64,000 nt of DNA from Bradyrhizobium manausense. Lineage in GTDB: Bacteria > Pseudomonadota > Alphaproteobacteria > Rhizobiales > Xanthobacteraceae. Position numbers and translations under genes: made by a program. The stretch spans positions 496,001 through 560,000 of the forward strand of contig NZ_JAFCKB010000001.1 of NCBI RefSeq assembly GCF_018130615.1, written 5' to 3'. The notes below the pieces were generated by a model, which was not told the DNA's origin, ran no database searches, and saw nothing but the letters and a program-made list of their open reading frames with translations. Each line of letters begins with the position of its first letter. The first letter of the stretch is position 1. Of the stretch, positions 34,648 to 42,876 are shown one piece after another.

Positions 34648-36249
34648 ATGGCACAGGGCAGCGAGAATTGGTGGCGCGACGGCATCTTCTACCAGATCTA
34701 CCCGCGCTCGTTTCAGGACTCCGATGGTGACGGTGTCGGCGATCTCGCCGGCATTTTGCGGCGGTTGCCTTACGTGAAATCGCTCGGCGTCGATGCAATC
34801 TGGCTGTCGCCGATCTTCCCCTCGCCGATGGCCGATTTCGGCTACGACATCTCCGACTATACCGGCATCGATCCGCTGTTCGGCACGATGGCGGATTTCG
34901 ATGCGTTGCTTGCGGCCGTGCATGAGAACGGATTGAAGCTGATCCTCGATCTCGTCCCGAACCACACCTCAGACCAGCATCCCTGGTTCGTCGAGAGCCG
35001 CTCTTCGCGCGACAACCCGAAGCGCGACTGGTACATCTGGCGCGACCCTGGCCCCGACGGCGGCGTGCCGAACAACTGGCTTTCGGAATTCGGCGGCAGT
35101 GCGTGGCAGGTCGATGCGGCGACGGGTCAATATTACTACCACGCCTTCCTCGCCCAGCAGCCGGACCTCAACTGGCGCAATCCCGATGTCCGCGCCGCGA
35201 TCTACGACGTGATGCGCTTCTGGCTGGAGAAGGGCGTCGACGGCTTTCGCGTCGATGTGATCTGGCATCTGATCAAGGATGCCGCGTTTCGCGACAATCC
35301 ACCCAACCCGCATTATGTCGAGGGCCGGCCGCCGAACGAAAAGATCCTCACTCAATATTCCACCGACCAGGCGGAGGTGCATGACGTCATCGCCGAGATG
35401 CGGCGCGTGACGGATGCCTATTCGGCGCGCGTGCTGATCGGCGAGGTCTATCTGCCGCTGCACCGGCTGATGGCCTATTACGGCAACGATCTCACCGGCG
35501 CGCAGATGCCGTTCAATTTCGCGCTGCTTTCGACCTTCTGGAGCGCGCGCTCGATCGAGACGATCATCGAGGATTACGAGAAGGCGCTGCCGCGCGGCGC
35601 CTGGCCGAACTGGGTGCTCGGCAATCACGATCGTCCGCGTGTGGCGAGCCGCGTCGGGCCGGAGCAGGCCCGCGTCGCCGCCATGCTGCTGCTGACCCTG
35701 CGCGGCACGCCGACGCTCTATTACGGCGACGAGATCGGCATGCATCAGCTCGCCATCGCGCCGGAGGACGTGCAGGACCCCTTCGAGAAGAACGTGCCCG
35801 GCATCGGTGTCGGTCGCGACGGCTGCCGTACCCCGATGCAATGGGATTTTTCGGAGTTCGCCGGTTTCGCGGAAACCAGGCCGTGGTTGCCGTTGCCGGA
35901 GGATCATGTCCGCGAAAACGTCGTAAATCTCGATGCCGACGCGCGCTCGATCCTCAGCCTCTACAAGCGCCTGATCGCATTGCGAAGGACCTGCCCGCCG
36001 TTGGTCTCAGGCGACTATCATCCGATCGCCGCGCAGGGCGATCTCCTGGTCTACCGTCGAGAGGCCGCGGGCAGGTCGCTCGTCATCGTGCTCAATCTCG
36101 GCCCCGAGCCGATCGCGGTCACCACCAGCGCGCTCCGCTTCGGCAGCGAGATCCTGCTGTCGACGTTTCTGGATCGCGAGGGGGAAAGGCTCGAAGGCGT
36201 GCTGGATTTGCGGGGGAATGAAGGCGTGGTGGTCGTGCCGCCGGCCTAG
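34648..36249 (+). CDS. GH13 alpha-glucosidase
   Basis: A 533-residue glycoside hydrolase family 13 enzyme. The alpha-glucosidase-type start is WWRDGIFYQIYPRSFQDSDGDGVGDL; the catalytic residues are nucleophile D203 (GFRVDVIWH), acid/base E266 (LIGEVY) and D328 (GNHDRPR), and the QPDLNW signature lies at 171-176. It should release glucose from the non-reducing end of small alpha-glucosides. No signal peptide is seen, so action is cytoplasmic. The frame is open far upstream, but ATG 34648 matches the family start. It converges with a trehalose-synthase-like GH13 gene. Confidence 0.88.
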   Translation: MAQGSENWWRDGIFYQIYPRSFQDSDGDGVGDLAGILRRLPYVKSLGVDAIWLSPIFPSPMADFGYDISDYTGIDPLFGTMADFDALLAAVHENGLKLILDLVPNHTSDQHPWFVESRSSRDNPKRDWYIWRDPGPDGGVPNNWLSEFGGSAWQVDAATGQYYYHAFLAQQPDLNWRNPDVRAAIYDVMRFWLEKGVDGFRVDVIWHLIKDAAFRDNPPNPHYVEGRPPNEKILTQYSTDQAEVHDVIAEMRRVTDAYSARVLIGEVYLPLHRLMAYYGNDLTGAQMPFNFALLSTFWSARSIETIIEDYEKALPRGAWPNWVLGNHDRPRVASRVGPEQARVAAMLLLTLRGTPTLYYGDEIGMHQLAIAPEDVQDPFEKNVPGIGVGRDGCRTPMQWDFSEFAGFAETRPWLPLPEDHVRENVVNLDADARSILSLYKRLIALRRTCPPLVSGDYHPIAAQGDLLVYRREAAGRSLVIVLNLGPEPIAVTTSALRFGSEILLSTFLDREGERLEGVLDLRGNEGVVVVPPA

Positions 36250-36284
36250 CCGTCGTCCCGGGGGCGATGGCGTCATTCTCCGAT

Positions 36285-36417
36285 GTCGTCCTGGACAAGC
36301 GAAGCGCAGATCGAGGACCCATTACCACAGGGGCTGGTTTGGCGACTACTCGGAGTGACCGTCTCCGCGCGACAACGACCTTTTGGGGTAATGGGTCCTG
36401 GCTTTCGCCAGGACGAC
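36285..36417 (+). repeat. Dispersed repeat copy A (GTCGTCCTGG...CCAGGACGAC)
   Basis: The segment starts GTCGTCCTGGACAAGCGAAG and ends CTTTCGCCAGGACGAC; its ends are inverted. It is closely similar to 38206-38334 in the same orientation (for example, both share GCGCGACAACGACCTTTTGG). Copies A and B flank the trehalose-synthase-like gene. Confidence 0.75.
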
Positions 36418-36425
36418 GATGGGGG

Positions 36426-38123
36426 CTACCCCTTGCGCCCCTTCCGCACCGTCGTCGCATCCACATCGCTCCGCTTCAGCAGATAATCCAGTCCGCCGAC
36501 GCGGTACCAGCGATAACCGTAGGGCTCCAGCACGACGCGGTGCTGGCCGCGCTTGTCGGCGTGGCTGTGGTCTTCCGCCAGCAGATTGATCAGATGCTTG
36601 CCGGCTTCGCCGGGCAGCCCGGCCGAGAACGCGATCTCGCGCGGCTTCTGGTTGAGGTTATGCACGAACAGCACGGAATTGCTGCGCCAGTCATAGCGGA
36701 TAATGAAGATGGCGGGATCGCGCGTCGGGATCACGGTGAAATCGCCCCAGCCGATCTCCGGGACCTCCTTGCGCATGCGGACGATGCGTTCGGTCCAGTT
36801 CAGCATCGAATTCGGATCACGCCGCTGCTTGGCGACGTTGACGTGCGGATAGCCGTACGGCCCCTGGTCGATCACGGGGCTGGCCGGCTTGTCGCTCCTG
36901 GTGAAGCCGCCATGCGGTTCGGTCGACCATTGCATCGGCGTGCGCGCGCAATTGCGTTCGGACAGCGAGAGATCGTCGCCCATCGCGATCTCGTCGCCAT
37001 AGCGGATCACAGGTGTTCCCGGCAGGGTGCACATCAGGCTGTAGGCGAGCTCGAGCCGCCTGCGGTCGCCACCGAGCATCGGCGCAAGTCGGCGCCTGAT
37101 GCCGCGATCGTAAAGCTGCATGTCCTTGTCGGGGCCGAACGCTGCAAACACAGTGTCGCGCTGCGCCTTGGTCAGCCGGCCCAGGTCGAGCTCGTCGTGA
37201 TTGCGCAGGAACAGGCCCCATTGCGCCGAGGCCGGCCGCGGCTTGGTGGCCTTCAGCGACTTCGCCAGCGGACGCGAGTCGCCGGACGCCAGCGCATAGA
37301 ACAGATGCTGGTTGACGTGGAAGTTGAACATCATGTGCATCCGGTCGGCATCGCGGCCGAAATACTCCATGTCGGTATCAGGCAGCACATTGGCCTCGGC
37401 CAGGATGATGGCGTCGCCTTCGCGCCATTGCAGGAATTCGCGGAACGCGCGCAGCATGTCGTATTGCTCGGCGGGCTTTTTGACTTTCGCGCCCTTGGCC
37501 GCGATCACGAAGGGCACGGCGTCCATGCGGAAGCCGGAGACGCCGAGCTGAATCCAGAAGCCCATGATCTTCAGGATCTCCGCCTGCACATGCGGATTCG
37601 ACGTGTTGAGATCGGGCTGGAAATCGTAGAAGCGATGGAAGTAATACGCACCCGCGTCCTTGTCGCGCGTCCAGGTCGATTTCTGCACGCCGGGAAACAC
37701 CATGCCCTTGTTCGCATTGGCCGGCTTCTTGTCCGACCAGACATACCAGTCGCGATAGGGTGAATTCCTGTCGCGGCGCGCCTCCTTGAACCAGTGATGC
37801 TGGTCCGAGGTGTGGTTGACGACGAGATCGATGATGACGCGGATGCCGCGCTGCTTGCAGCCATGGGTGAACTCGACGAAGTCGCCGAGCGTGCCGTAGC
37901 GGGAATCGACGCTGTAATAATCGGCGATGTCGTAGCCATCGTCGCGGCCCGGCGAGGTCTGGAACGGCATCAGCCAGATCGTGGTGATGCCGAGGCCGTG
38001 CAGGTAATCGAGCCGGCGCAGCAGCCCCTTGAAATCGCCGACACCATCGCCGTTGGCATCCATATAGGTGCCGACCGACAGGCAATAGATGATGGCGTTC
38101 TTGTACCAGAGATCATCGATCAT
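36426..38123 (-). CDS. GH13 trehalose synthase-like alpha-amylase family protein
   Basis: This 565-residue GH13 enzyme begins LWYKNAIIYCLSVGTYMDANGDGVGDF, like trehalose synthase (TreS). The catalytic residues are D201 (GFRMDAVPF), E243 (ILAEAN) and D310 (RNHDELD); QPDLNTSNP at 169-177 and FLRNHDELDLGRL are TreS-type. TreS interconverts maltose and trehalose. The protein lacks a maltokinase fusion and no treX/treY/treZ or glg genes adjoin, so an ordinary alpha-amylase-family role remains possible. Almost identical-looking 130-bp repeats flank the gene. It is convergent with the alpha-glucosidase gene. Confidence 0.82.
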   Translation of the reverse strand: MIDDLWYKNAIIYCLSVGTYMDANGDGVGDFKGLLRRLDYLHGLGITTIWLMPFQTSPGRDDGYDIADYYSVDSRYGTLGDFVEFTHGCKQRGIRVIIDLVVNHTSDQHHWFKEARRDRNSPYRDWYVWSDKKPANANKGMVFPGVQKSTWTRDKDAGAYYFHRFYDFQPDLNTSNPHVQAEILKIMGFWIQLGVSGFRMDAVPFVIAAKGAKVKKPAEQYDMLRAFREFLQWREGDAIILAEANVLPDTDMEYFGRDADRMHMMFNFHVNQHLFYALASGDSRPLAKSLKATKPRPASAQWGLFLRNHDELDLGRLTKAQRDTVFAAFGPDKDMQLYDRGIRRRLAPMLGGDRRRLELAYSLMCTLPGTPVIRYGDEIAMGDDLSLSERNCARTPMQWSTEPHGGFTRSDKPASPVIDQGPYGYPHVNVAKQRRDPNSMLNWTERIVRMRKEVPEIGWGDFTVIPTRDPAIFIIRYDWRSNSVLFVHNLNQKPREIAFSAGLPGEAGKHLINLLAEDHSHADKRGQHRVVLEPYGYRWYRVGGLDYLLKRSDVDATTVRKGRKG

Positions 38124-38205
38124 GCGGCAGCCGCCTCAATGCGCCCGCCGAGGTGCGGCGGCTGCGTGATAAGTGCTGTGATGAGATCGGGTTCCCATCC
38201 TCGCC

Positions 38206-38334
38206 GTCGTCCAGGACAAGCGAAGCGCAGATCCAGGACCCACCAGAGGGGGTAGTCTGGCGAAGGCTCGTGGCTAGCCGTTCGCGCGACAACGACCTTT
38301 TGGGGTGATGGGTCCCGGCTTTCGCCAGGACGAC
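38206..38334 (+). repeat. Dispersed repeat copy B (GTCGTCCAGG...CCAGGACGAC)
   Basis: This matches copy A at 36285-36417 along most of its length, with a more diverged middle, and has the same orientation. It ends 31 bp before the MmcB gene. Copies A and B are about 1.9 kb apart. Confidence 0.75.
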
Positions 38335-38364
38335 AGCGGGGGTGGAATCGGCTACTCTCCCCGT

Positions 38365-38856
38365 ATGGATAAACCCGCGCGCAACATCGCTCTCGTTCCG
38401 CCGCCCGATCGCCGCCAGTCCGAGACGGCGCTGGCGATCGCGCGGGGCACGGCGCGGCTGCTGCGCTCGCTCGGCTTTTCCTGCATCAGCGAATTGCCGC
38501 TGCCGTCGGGACGCCGCGCCGATCTGGTGGCGCTGAACGAGCGCGGCGAGATCTGGATCGTCGAGATCAAGTCATCGGTAGAGGATCTGCGCGCCGATCA
38601 GAAATGGCATGAATACCGCGCCCATTGCGACCGGCTGTTCTTCGCTTTCACGCAGGATTTGCCGTGCGAGATTTTTCCGCAAGACACCGGCCTGATCATC
38701 GCGGATGCCTATGGCGCGCACATGCATTGCGAGGCGCCCGAGCACAGAATCGCGGCCGCCACGCGCAAGCAGATGACGGTGCGGTTCGGCATGGCGGCGG
38801 CATTGCGCATCAACCGCCTGGTCGATCCGCAAGGGCACGCGGATTTTTGGGAATAG
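38365..38856 (+). CDS. mmcB: MmcB family DNA repair protein
   Basis: A 163-residue protein of the MmcB family, known from Caulobacter as a mitomycin-C-inducible SOS protein. It has a PD-(D/E)xK-like core: RRADLVALNERGEIWIVEIKSSVEDLRADQKW, where the D and ExK residues would sit at a nuclease metal site. The start at ATG 38365 (MDKPARNIALVPPP) is preferred; upstream codons belong to the dispersed repeat. It converges with regR. I see no LexA box that I can call with confidence. Confidence 0.82.
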   Translation: MDKPARNIALVPPPDRRQSETALAIARGTARLLRSLGFSCISELPLPSGRRADLVALNERGEIWIVEIKSSVEDLRADQKWHEYRAHCDRLFFAFTQDLPCEIFPQDTGLIIADAYGAHMHCEAPEHRIAAATRKQMTVRFGMAAALRINRLVDPQGHADFWE

Positions 38857-38878
38857 CGGCGCCGCAAATGCAAGTTTC

Positions 38879-38975
38879 GTAGGGTGGACAAAGCGGAAGC
38901 GTGCCCACAAAACCTATCGATGAAACTCGGAGAGAAACCGTGGGCACGGCGCAGTGCGCCTTTGCCCACCCCACG
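38879..38975. repeat. Dispersed intergenic repeat (GTAGGGTGG...CCCACCCCAC type)
   Basis: GTAGGGTGGACAAAGCG at the left is inverted relative to CTTTGCCCACCCCACG at the right, with an inner GTGCCCAC/GTGGGCAC pair. It lies between convergent mmcB and regR and could fold into a long hairpin terminator. Confidence 0.7.
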
Positions 38976-38981
38976 ACACCG

Positions 38982-39536
38982 TTACCTTGGCGCGCGCTTG
39001 GCCAGAATCCGCTGCAGCGTACGGCGGTGCATGTTGAGGCGGCGCGCCGTCTCCGAGACGTTGCGGTTGCACATCTCGTAGATGCGCTGAATGTGTTCCC
39101 AGCGCACGCGGTCGGCGGACATCGGGTTCGCCGGCAGCTCCGACTTTTCGGCGCTGGTCGAGAGCAGCGCGGCGACGACGTCGTCGGCATCGGCGGGCTT
39201 CGAGAGATAATCGATCGCGCCCATCTTCACCGCGGTGACGGCGGTGGCGATGTTGCCATAACCGGTCAGCACGATGGCGCGGGCTTCGGGGCGCTTCTTC
39301 TTCAGCGCGGAGACGACGTCGAGACCGTTGCCGTCGCCGAGCCTGAGATCGACCACGGCGAAGGCGGGCGCGGACTTGCCGATTTGCGCGAGACCATCCG
39401 AGACCGTGTCACATGACGTCACCGCAAAGCCGCGTGTCTCCATGGCGCGCGACAGGCGCTCCAGGAACGGCTTGTCGTCTTCCACGATGAGAAGCGAGCG
39501 GTCGGTCTGTTCGTTCAGTTCGGCGATGGCGTTCAA
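38982..39536 (-). CDS. regR: Redox response regulator RegR (RegA/ActR family)
   Basis: A receiver domain (phosphoacceptor D63 in VVDLRLGDG, K at SKPADADD) joins through a Pro-containing linker to a Fis-type helix-turn-helix (NVSETARRLNMHRRTLQRILAK). It is 184 residues when started at TTG 39536, which has GGAGAGAGG 8 bases upstream. That numbering puts the aspartate at 63 and the length at 184, the same as Rhodobacter RegA; the in-frame ATG at 39560 overlaps the ribosome site. RegR is phosphorylated by RegS. In Bradyrhizobium it activates fixR-nifA and other low-oxygen genes. Confidence 0.92.
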   Translation of the reverse strand: MNAIAELNEQTDRSLLIVEDDKPFLERLSRAMETRGFAVTSCDTVSDGLAQIGKSAPAFAVVDLRLGDGNGLDVVSALKKKRPEARAIVLTGYGNIATAVTAVKMGAIDYLSKPADADDVVAALLSTSAEKSELPANPMSADRVRWEHIQRIYEMCNRNVSETARRLNMHRRTLQRILAKRAPR

Positions 39537-39639
39537 GGTTTTGTCCTCTCTCCTGCACATCTATATATGGCGTCGCAATCGGGCGGTGCCAAGGCCGCCA
39601 ATAGTCGATCGGCCCTCACGTGCGACGCAAGGTCGCGGC

Positions 39640-40950
39640 CTATCCTATTGTTTCTTCGAGGCTCTCGATAGCCTCAAAACGCTCGCGCGGCCACGCGATC
39701 TGGACCACGGCGCCGTGTTGCGGAAAGGTCCGGTTGGTAAACGAGACCTTGGCGCCGGTGCGTTCCAGCAGCGTGCGTGCGATGAACACGCCGAGCCCCA
39801 GGCCGCCGCCGGCATCCTGGGTGCGCCGCCGCGACAGATAGGGTTCGCCGATCCGGTTCATGAGGTCGGGCGGAATGCCTGGGCCATCGTCGGAGATCAC
39901 GATCTCGATCGTGTCGTTGTTCCACCATGCGTTCACTTCTACGCTGGTGTGCGCGAAATCGACCGCGTTCTCGACAATGTTGCCGACCCCATAAAGCACC
40001 GCAGGGTTGCGTGAGCCGACCGGCTCGGCTGTTGCCGTCACGGCGATCCGCACCTTGATCTCGACGCCGAAGTCGCGGTGCGGCGCCACCACCTCCTCGA
40101 TCAGCTCGGAAAGCTTCATGCGGTCGAACGGCGCGCCGGTCGAGGAAAGCTGGGTGATCTTGCTCAGGATGTCGCGGCAGCGCTGCGTCTGTTCGCGCAA
40201 CGTCTTGAGATCGGCGGCGAAGCTCGGGTCCTTCACCGTCTTCTCCAACTCGCGCGAGATCAGGAAGATGGTCGCAAGCGGCGTGCCGAGCTCGTGCGCA
40301 GCGGCGGCGGCAAGGCCGTCGAGCTGGGTCAAGTGCTGCTCGCGCGTCAGCACCAGCTCGGTCGCGGCCAAGGCGTCGGCGAGCTTGCGCGCCTCTTCGG
40401 TCACCTGGAACGAGTAGAGGCTGGTGACGCCGATCGCGAGCACGATCGAAAGCCACACGCCGACGAGATAGATCGGCGGCAGCACCACGGGATCTTCCGC
40501 GTCCCACGGCAGCGGCAGATGAACGAAGAACAGGATCGAGGCGCAGGCCACGGCCAGAATGCCAAGGCCGAAGGTCAGCCGTGCCGGCAAGGCGGTGGCT
40601 GAAATCAAGACGGGAGCGAGGAACAGGAACGAGAACGGGTTCTGCAATCCGCCGGTGAAGAACAACAGCCCGGCCAGTTCCACGATGTTCAGCGCCAGCA
40701 GCCCTGCCGCCTGGATCGGCTCCAGCCGCCGCATCGGATTGACCGCGGTCTGGAGCGCCAGGTTGAGCATGGCCGACAGGCCGATGATGCTGACACAGGG
40801 CACGATCTCGACGTTGAACTCGAGCCCCTGCGCCACGATGAAGATCGCGGCGAGCTGGCCCAGCACCGCGAGCCAGCGCAGTCGCAGGATGGTATCCAGG
40901 CGGATGTGTCGTTGCGCCGGGCGGAAGTCGGAAGCGGTGGTCTCGGTCAT
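39640..40950 (-). CDS. regS: Redox sensor histidine kinase RegS (RegB/ActS family)
   Basis: A 436-residue kinase with six hydrophobic helices and the universally conserved heptad GGLQNPF (100-106), the quinone-sensing site of RegB. The phosphoacceptor is H219 (AAAAHELGTPLATI), and C258 (EQTQRCRDIL) matches the redox-active cysteine of RegB. The ATPase boxes are NIVENAVDFA, DDGPGIP and GGGLGLGVFIA. It reads the ubiquinone redox state and phosphorylates RegR, encoded 103 bp downstream. ATG 40950 is preferred over the GTG directly before it. Confidence 0.93.
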   Translation of the reverse strand: MTETTASDFRPAQRHIRLDTILRLRWLAVLGQLAAIFIVAQGLEFNVEIVPCVSIIGLSAMLNLALQTAVNPMRRLEPIQAAGLLALNIVELAGLLFFTGGLQNPFSFLFLAPVLISATALPARLTFGLGILAVACASILFFVHLPLPWDAEDPVVLPPIYLVGVWLSIVLAIGVTSLYSFQVTEEARKLADALAATELVLTREQHLTQLDGLAAAAAHELGTPLATIFLISRELEKTVKDPSFAADLKTLREQTQRCRDILSKITQLSSTGAPFDRMKLSELIEEVVAPHRDFGVEIKVRIAVTATAEPVGSRNPAVLYGVGNIVENAVDFAHTSVEVNAWWNNDTIEIVISDDGPGIPPDLMNRIGEPYLSRRRTQDAGGGLGLGVFIARTLLERTGAKVSFTNRTFPQHGAVVQIAWPRERFEAIESLEETIG

Positions 40951-41033
40951 CACAGGCCAATCTAGCGGTGCGCGTGTCCGATCACAAACACGCTGACTCG
41001 CGCCCTTCGGGCAGGTTGCAAGCCATTTACATC

Positions 41034-41098
41034 AAGTCTTTTCAAGCAAGCCTTGTCAGGCAAGTCTTGTCAGGCAAGTCTTATCAAGCAAGTCTTGC
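41034..41098 (+). repeat. 14-bp tandem repeat in the leader of the ABC exporter
   Basis: Four full and one partial copy of a 14-bp unit, AAGTCTTGTCAGGC with 1-3 changes per copy, begin at 41034, 41048, 41062, 41076 and 41090. The array ends 35 bp before the ATPase start codon. It could vary in copy number and change expression, or hold repeated regulator sites. Confidence 0.85.
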
Positions 41099-41133
41099 GC
41101 TCCACCGCGCAATGGCGGAAGAACGCCTCTAGC

Positions 41134-41940
41134 ATGACCGGGAATGACAACGCTTCAAGCCGGCCGACTGTCGCGGATGGTATTTCGTCCGCGGCCATCG
41201 AGGTCGATCGCCTCGTCAAGGTCTACAAGCAGACCCGCGCGGTCGACGGCATCTCCTTTTCGCTTCCCTGCGGCAGCATCACCGGGCTGCTCGGCGGCAA
41301 CGGCGCTGGCAAGACCACCACCATCGCGATGATCATGGGGCTGGTGCTGCCGACCTCCGGCCGCGTCCGCGTGCTCGGCCATCGGATGCCGGAGGAGAGC
41401 GCGGCGGTGCTGGGGCGGATGAATTTCGAAAGCCCCTATGTCGACATGCCGATGCGGCTCACGGTGCGGCAGAACCTCACCATTTTCGGCAAGCTCTATG
41501 CGGTGAAAGGCCTCGCCGACCGCATCGCCAGGCTGGCCGACGATCTCGATCTCAACGAGTTCATCGACCGCGCCAACGGCAAGCTCTCCGCCGGGCAGAA
41601 GACCCGCGTCGCGCTGGCGAAGGCGCTGATCAACGAGCCGGAGCTGTTGCTGCTGGACGAGCCGACTGCCTCGCTCGATCCGGATACGGCCGACTGGGTG
41701 CGGGCGCATCTGGAGCGCTACCGCAAGGACAACAACGCCACCATCCTGCTGGCATCCCACAACATGCTCGAGGTCGAGCGGCTCTGCGACCGCGTCATCA
41801 TCATGAAGCGTGGCCGTATCGAGGACGACGACACGCCCGACGCCATCATGGCCCGCTACAACCGCTCCACCCTGGAGGAGGTGTTTCTGGACGTCGCGCG
41901 CGGGCGCGTGAATGGCGCCAGAGAGGACGCAGCGCGATGA
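41134..41940 (+). CDS. ABC-2 type transporter ATP-binding protein
   Basis: A 268-residue ATPase with Walker A GGNGAGKTT, a Q-loop region NFESPYVDMPMRLTV, signature KLSAGQKTRVALA (LSAGQ variant of LSGGQ), Walker B LLLLDEPTASLD and switch ASHN. The C-terminal STLEEVFLDVARG is typical of ABC-2 exporters of the NodI/DrrA type. ATG 41134 is chosen; upstream codons lie in the tandem repeat. It overlaps the permease start by 4 bases (ATGA). Confidence 0.88.
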   Translation: MTGNDNASSRPTVADGISSAAIEVDRLVKVYKQTRAVDGISFSLPCGSITGLLGGNGAGKTTTIAMIMGLVLPTSGRVRVLGHRMPEESAAVLGRMNFESPYVDMPMRLTVRQNLTIFGKLYAVKGLADRIARLADDLDLNEFIDRANGKLSAGQKTRVALAKALINEPELLLLDEPTASLDPDTADWVRAHLERYRKDNNATILLASHNMLEVERLCDRVIIMKRGRIEDDDTPDAIMARYNRSTLEEVFLDVARGRVNGAREDAAR

Positions 41941-42755
41941 CCGACATCTCCCTCCACCGCGGCATCTCCGCCCAGCGCATCGGCGCGATGATCCTGCGCT
42001 ACTGGTATCTCCTGTTGTCGTCCTGGCCACGGCTGCTCGAGCTGCTGTACTGGCCGGCACTCCAGGTCATCACCTGGGGCTTCATCCAGTATTACATCGC
42101 GCAAAACGCCAGCTTCTTCGCCCGCGCCGGCGGCACGTTGATCGGCGCCGTGATCCTCTGGGACATCCTGTTCCGCGGCCAGCTCGGCTTCTCCATCTCC
42201 TTCCTGGAGGAAATGTGGGCGCGCAACCTCGGCAACCTCATGATGAGCCCCTTGAGGCCGATCGAGTTTCTGCTCTCGCTGATGGTGATGAGTCTGATCC
42301 GGCTGGCGATCGGAATCATTCCGATGACGCTGCTCGCGCTGGCGTTCTTTCACTTCAATGTCTACAGCCTCGGCCTGCCGCTGATCGCCTTCTTCTGCAA
42401 TCTGATCTTCACGAGCTGGTCGGTCGGCATCTTCGTCTCGGGCCTGGTGCTGCGAAACGGCCTCGGCGCCGAGAGCATCGTCTGGACCTTGATGTTCGCG
42501 ATCATGCCGCTCGCCTGCATCTACTACCCCGTCAGCGTGCTGCCATCCTGGCTGCAATACGTCGCCTGGTCGCTGCCGCCGACTTACGTGTTCGAGGGGA
42601 TGCGTGCGCTGCTGATCGAGCAGACCTTCCGGGCCGATCTGATGCTGGATGCGCTGGCCATCAATGCAGTGCTTCTGCTTGCTTCTTTTGGGGCATTCCT
42701 TGCCCTGTTGCGCAGCGCCCGGAAGCACGGCTCCCTGCTCGCGGGCGGCGAATAA
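41937..42755 (+). CDS. ABC-2 type transporter permease
   Basis: This 272-residue protein has six hydrophobic helices typical of ABC-2/NodJ-type permeases and a conserved SVLPSWLQYVAWSLPPTYVFEGMRALL stretch. It partners the ATPase encoded just upstream. The export substrate is unknown. The layout resembles NodIJ, but no nod genes are in the window, so Nod-factor export is not claimed. Confidence 0.87.
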   Translation: MTDISLHRGISAQRIGAMILRYWYLLLSSWPRLLELLYWPALQVITWGFIQYYIAQNASFFARAGGTLIGAVILWDILFRGQLGFSISFLEEMWARNLGNLMMSPLRPIEFLLSLMVMSLIRLAIGIIPMTLLALAFFHFNVYSLGLPLIAFFCNLIFTSWSVGIFVSGLVLRNGLGAESIVWTLMFAIMPLACIYYPVSVLPSWLQYVAWSLPPTYVFEGMRALLIEQTFRADLMLDALAINAVLLLASFGAFLALLRSARKHGSLLAGGE

Positions 42756-42876
42756 CGTCACTTTCCCGTGGATTCAGGCCGATTTGGCTGTCCGGGCCAC
42801 GTAGATGTACGGAACCATGCATTGACGCAATATTACGCATTCGGCAGTATGCTGCGATGCGAAGAGGAACATAGCG

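Noticed and set aside
41134-42755. NodIJ Nod-factor exporter
   Set aside because: The ATPase/permease layout is similar, but the family is broad and no nodulation genes are nearby.
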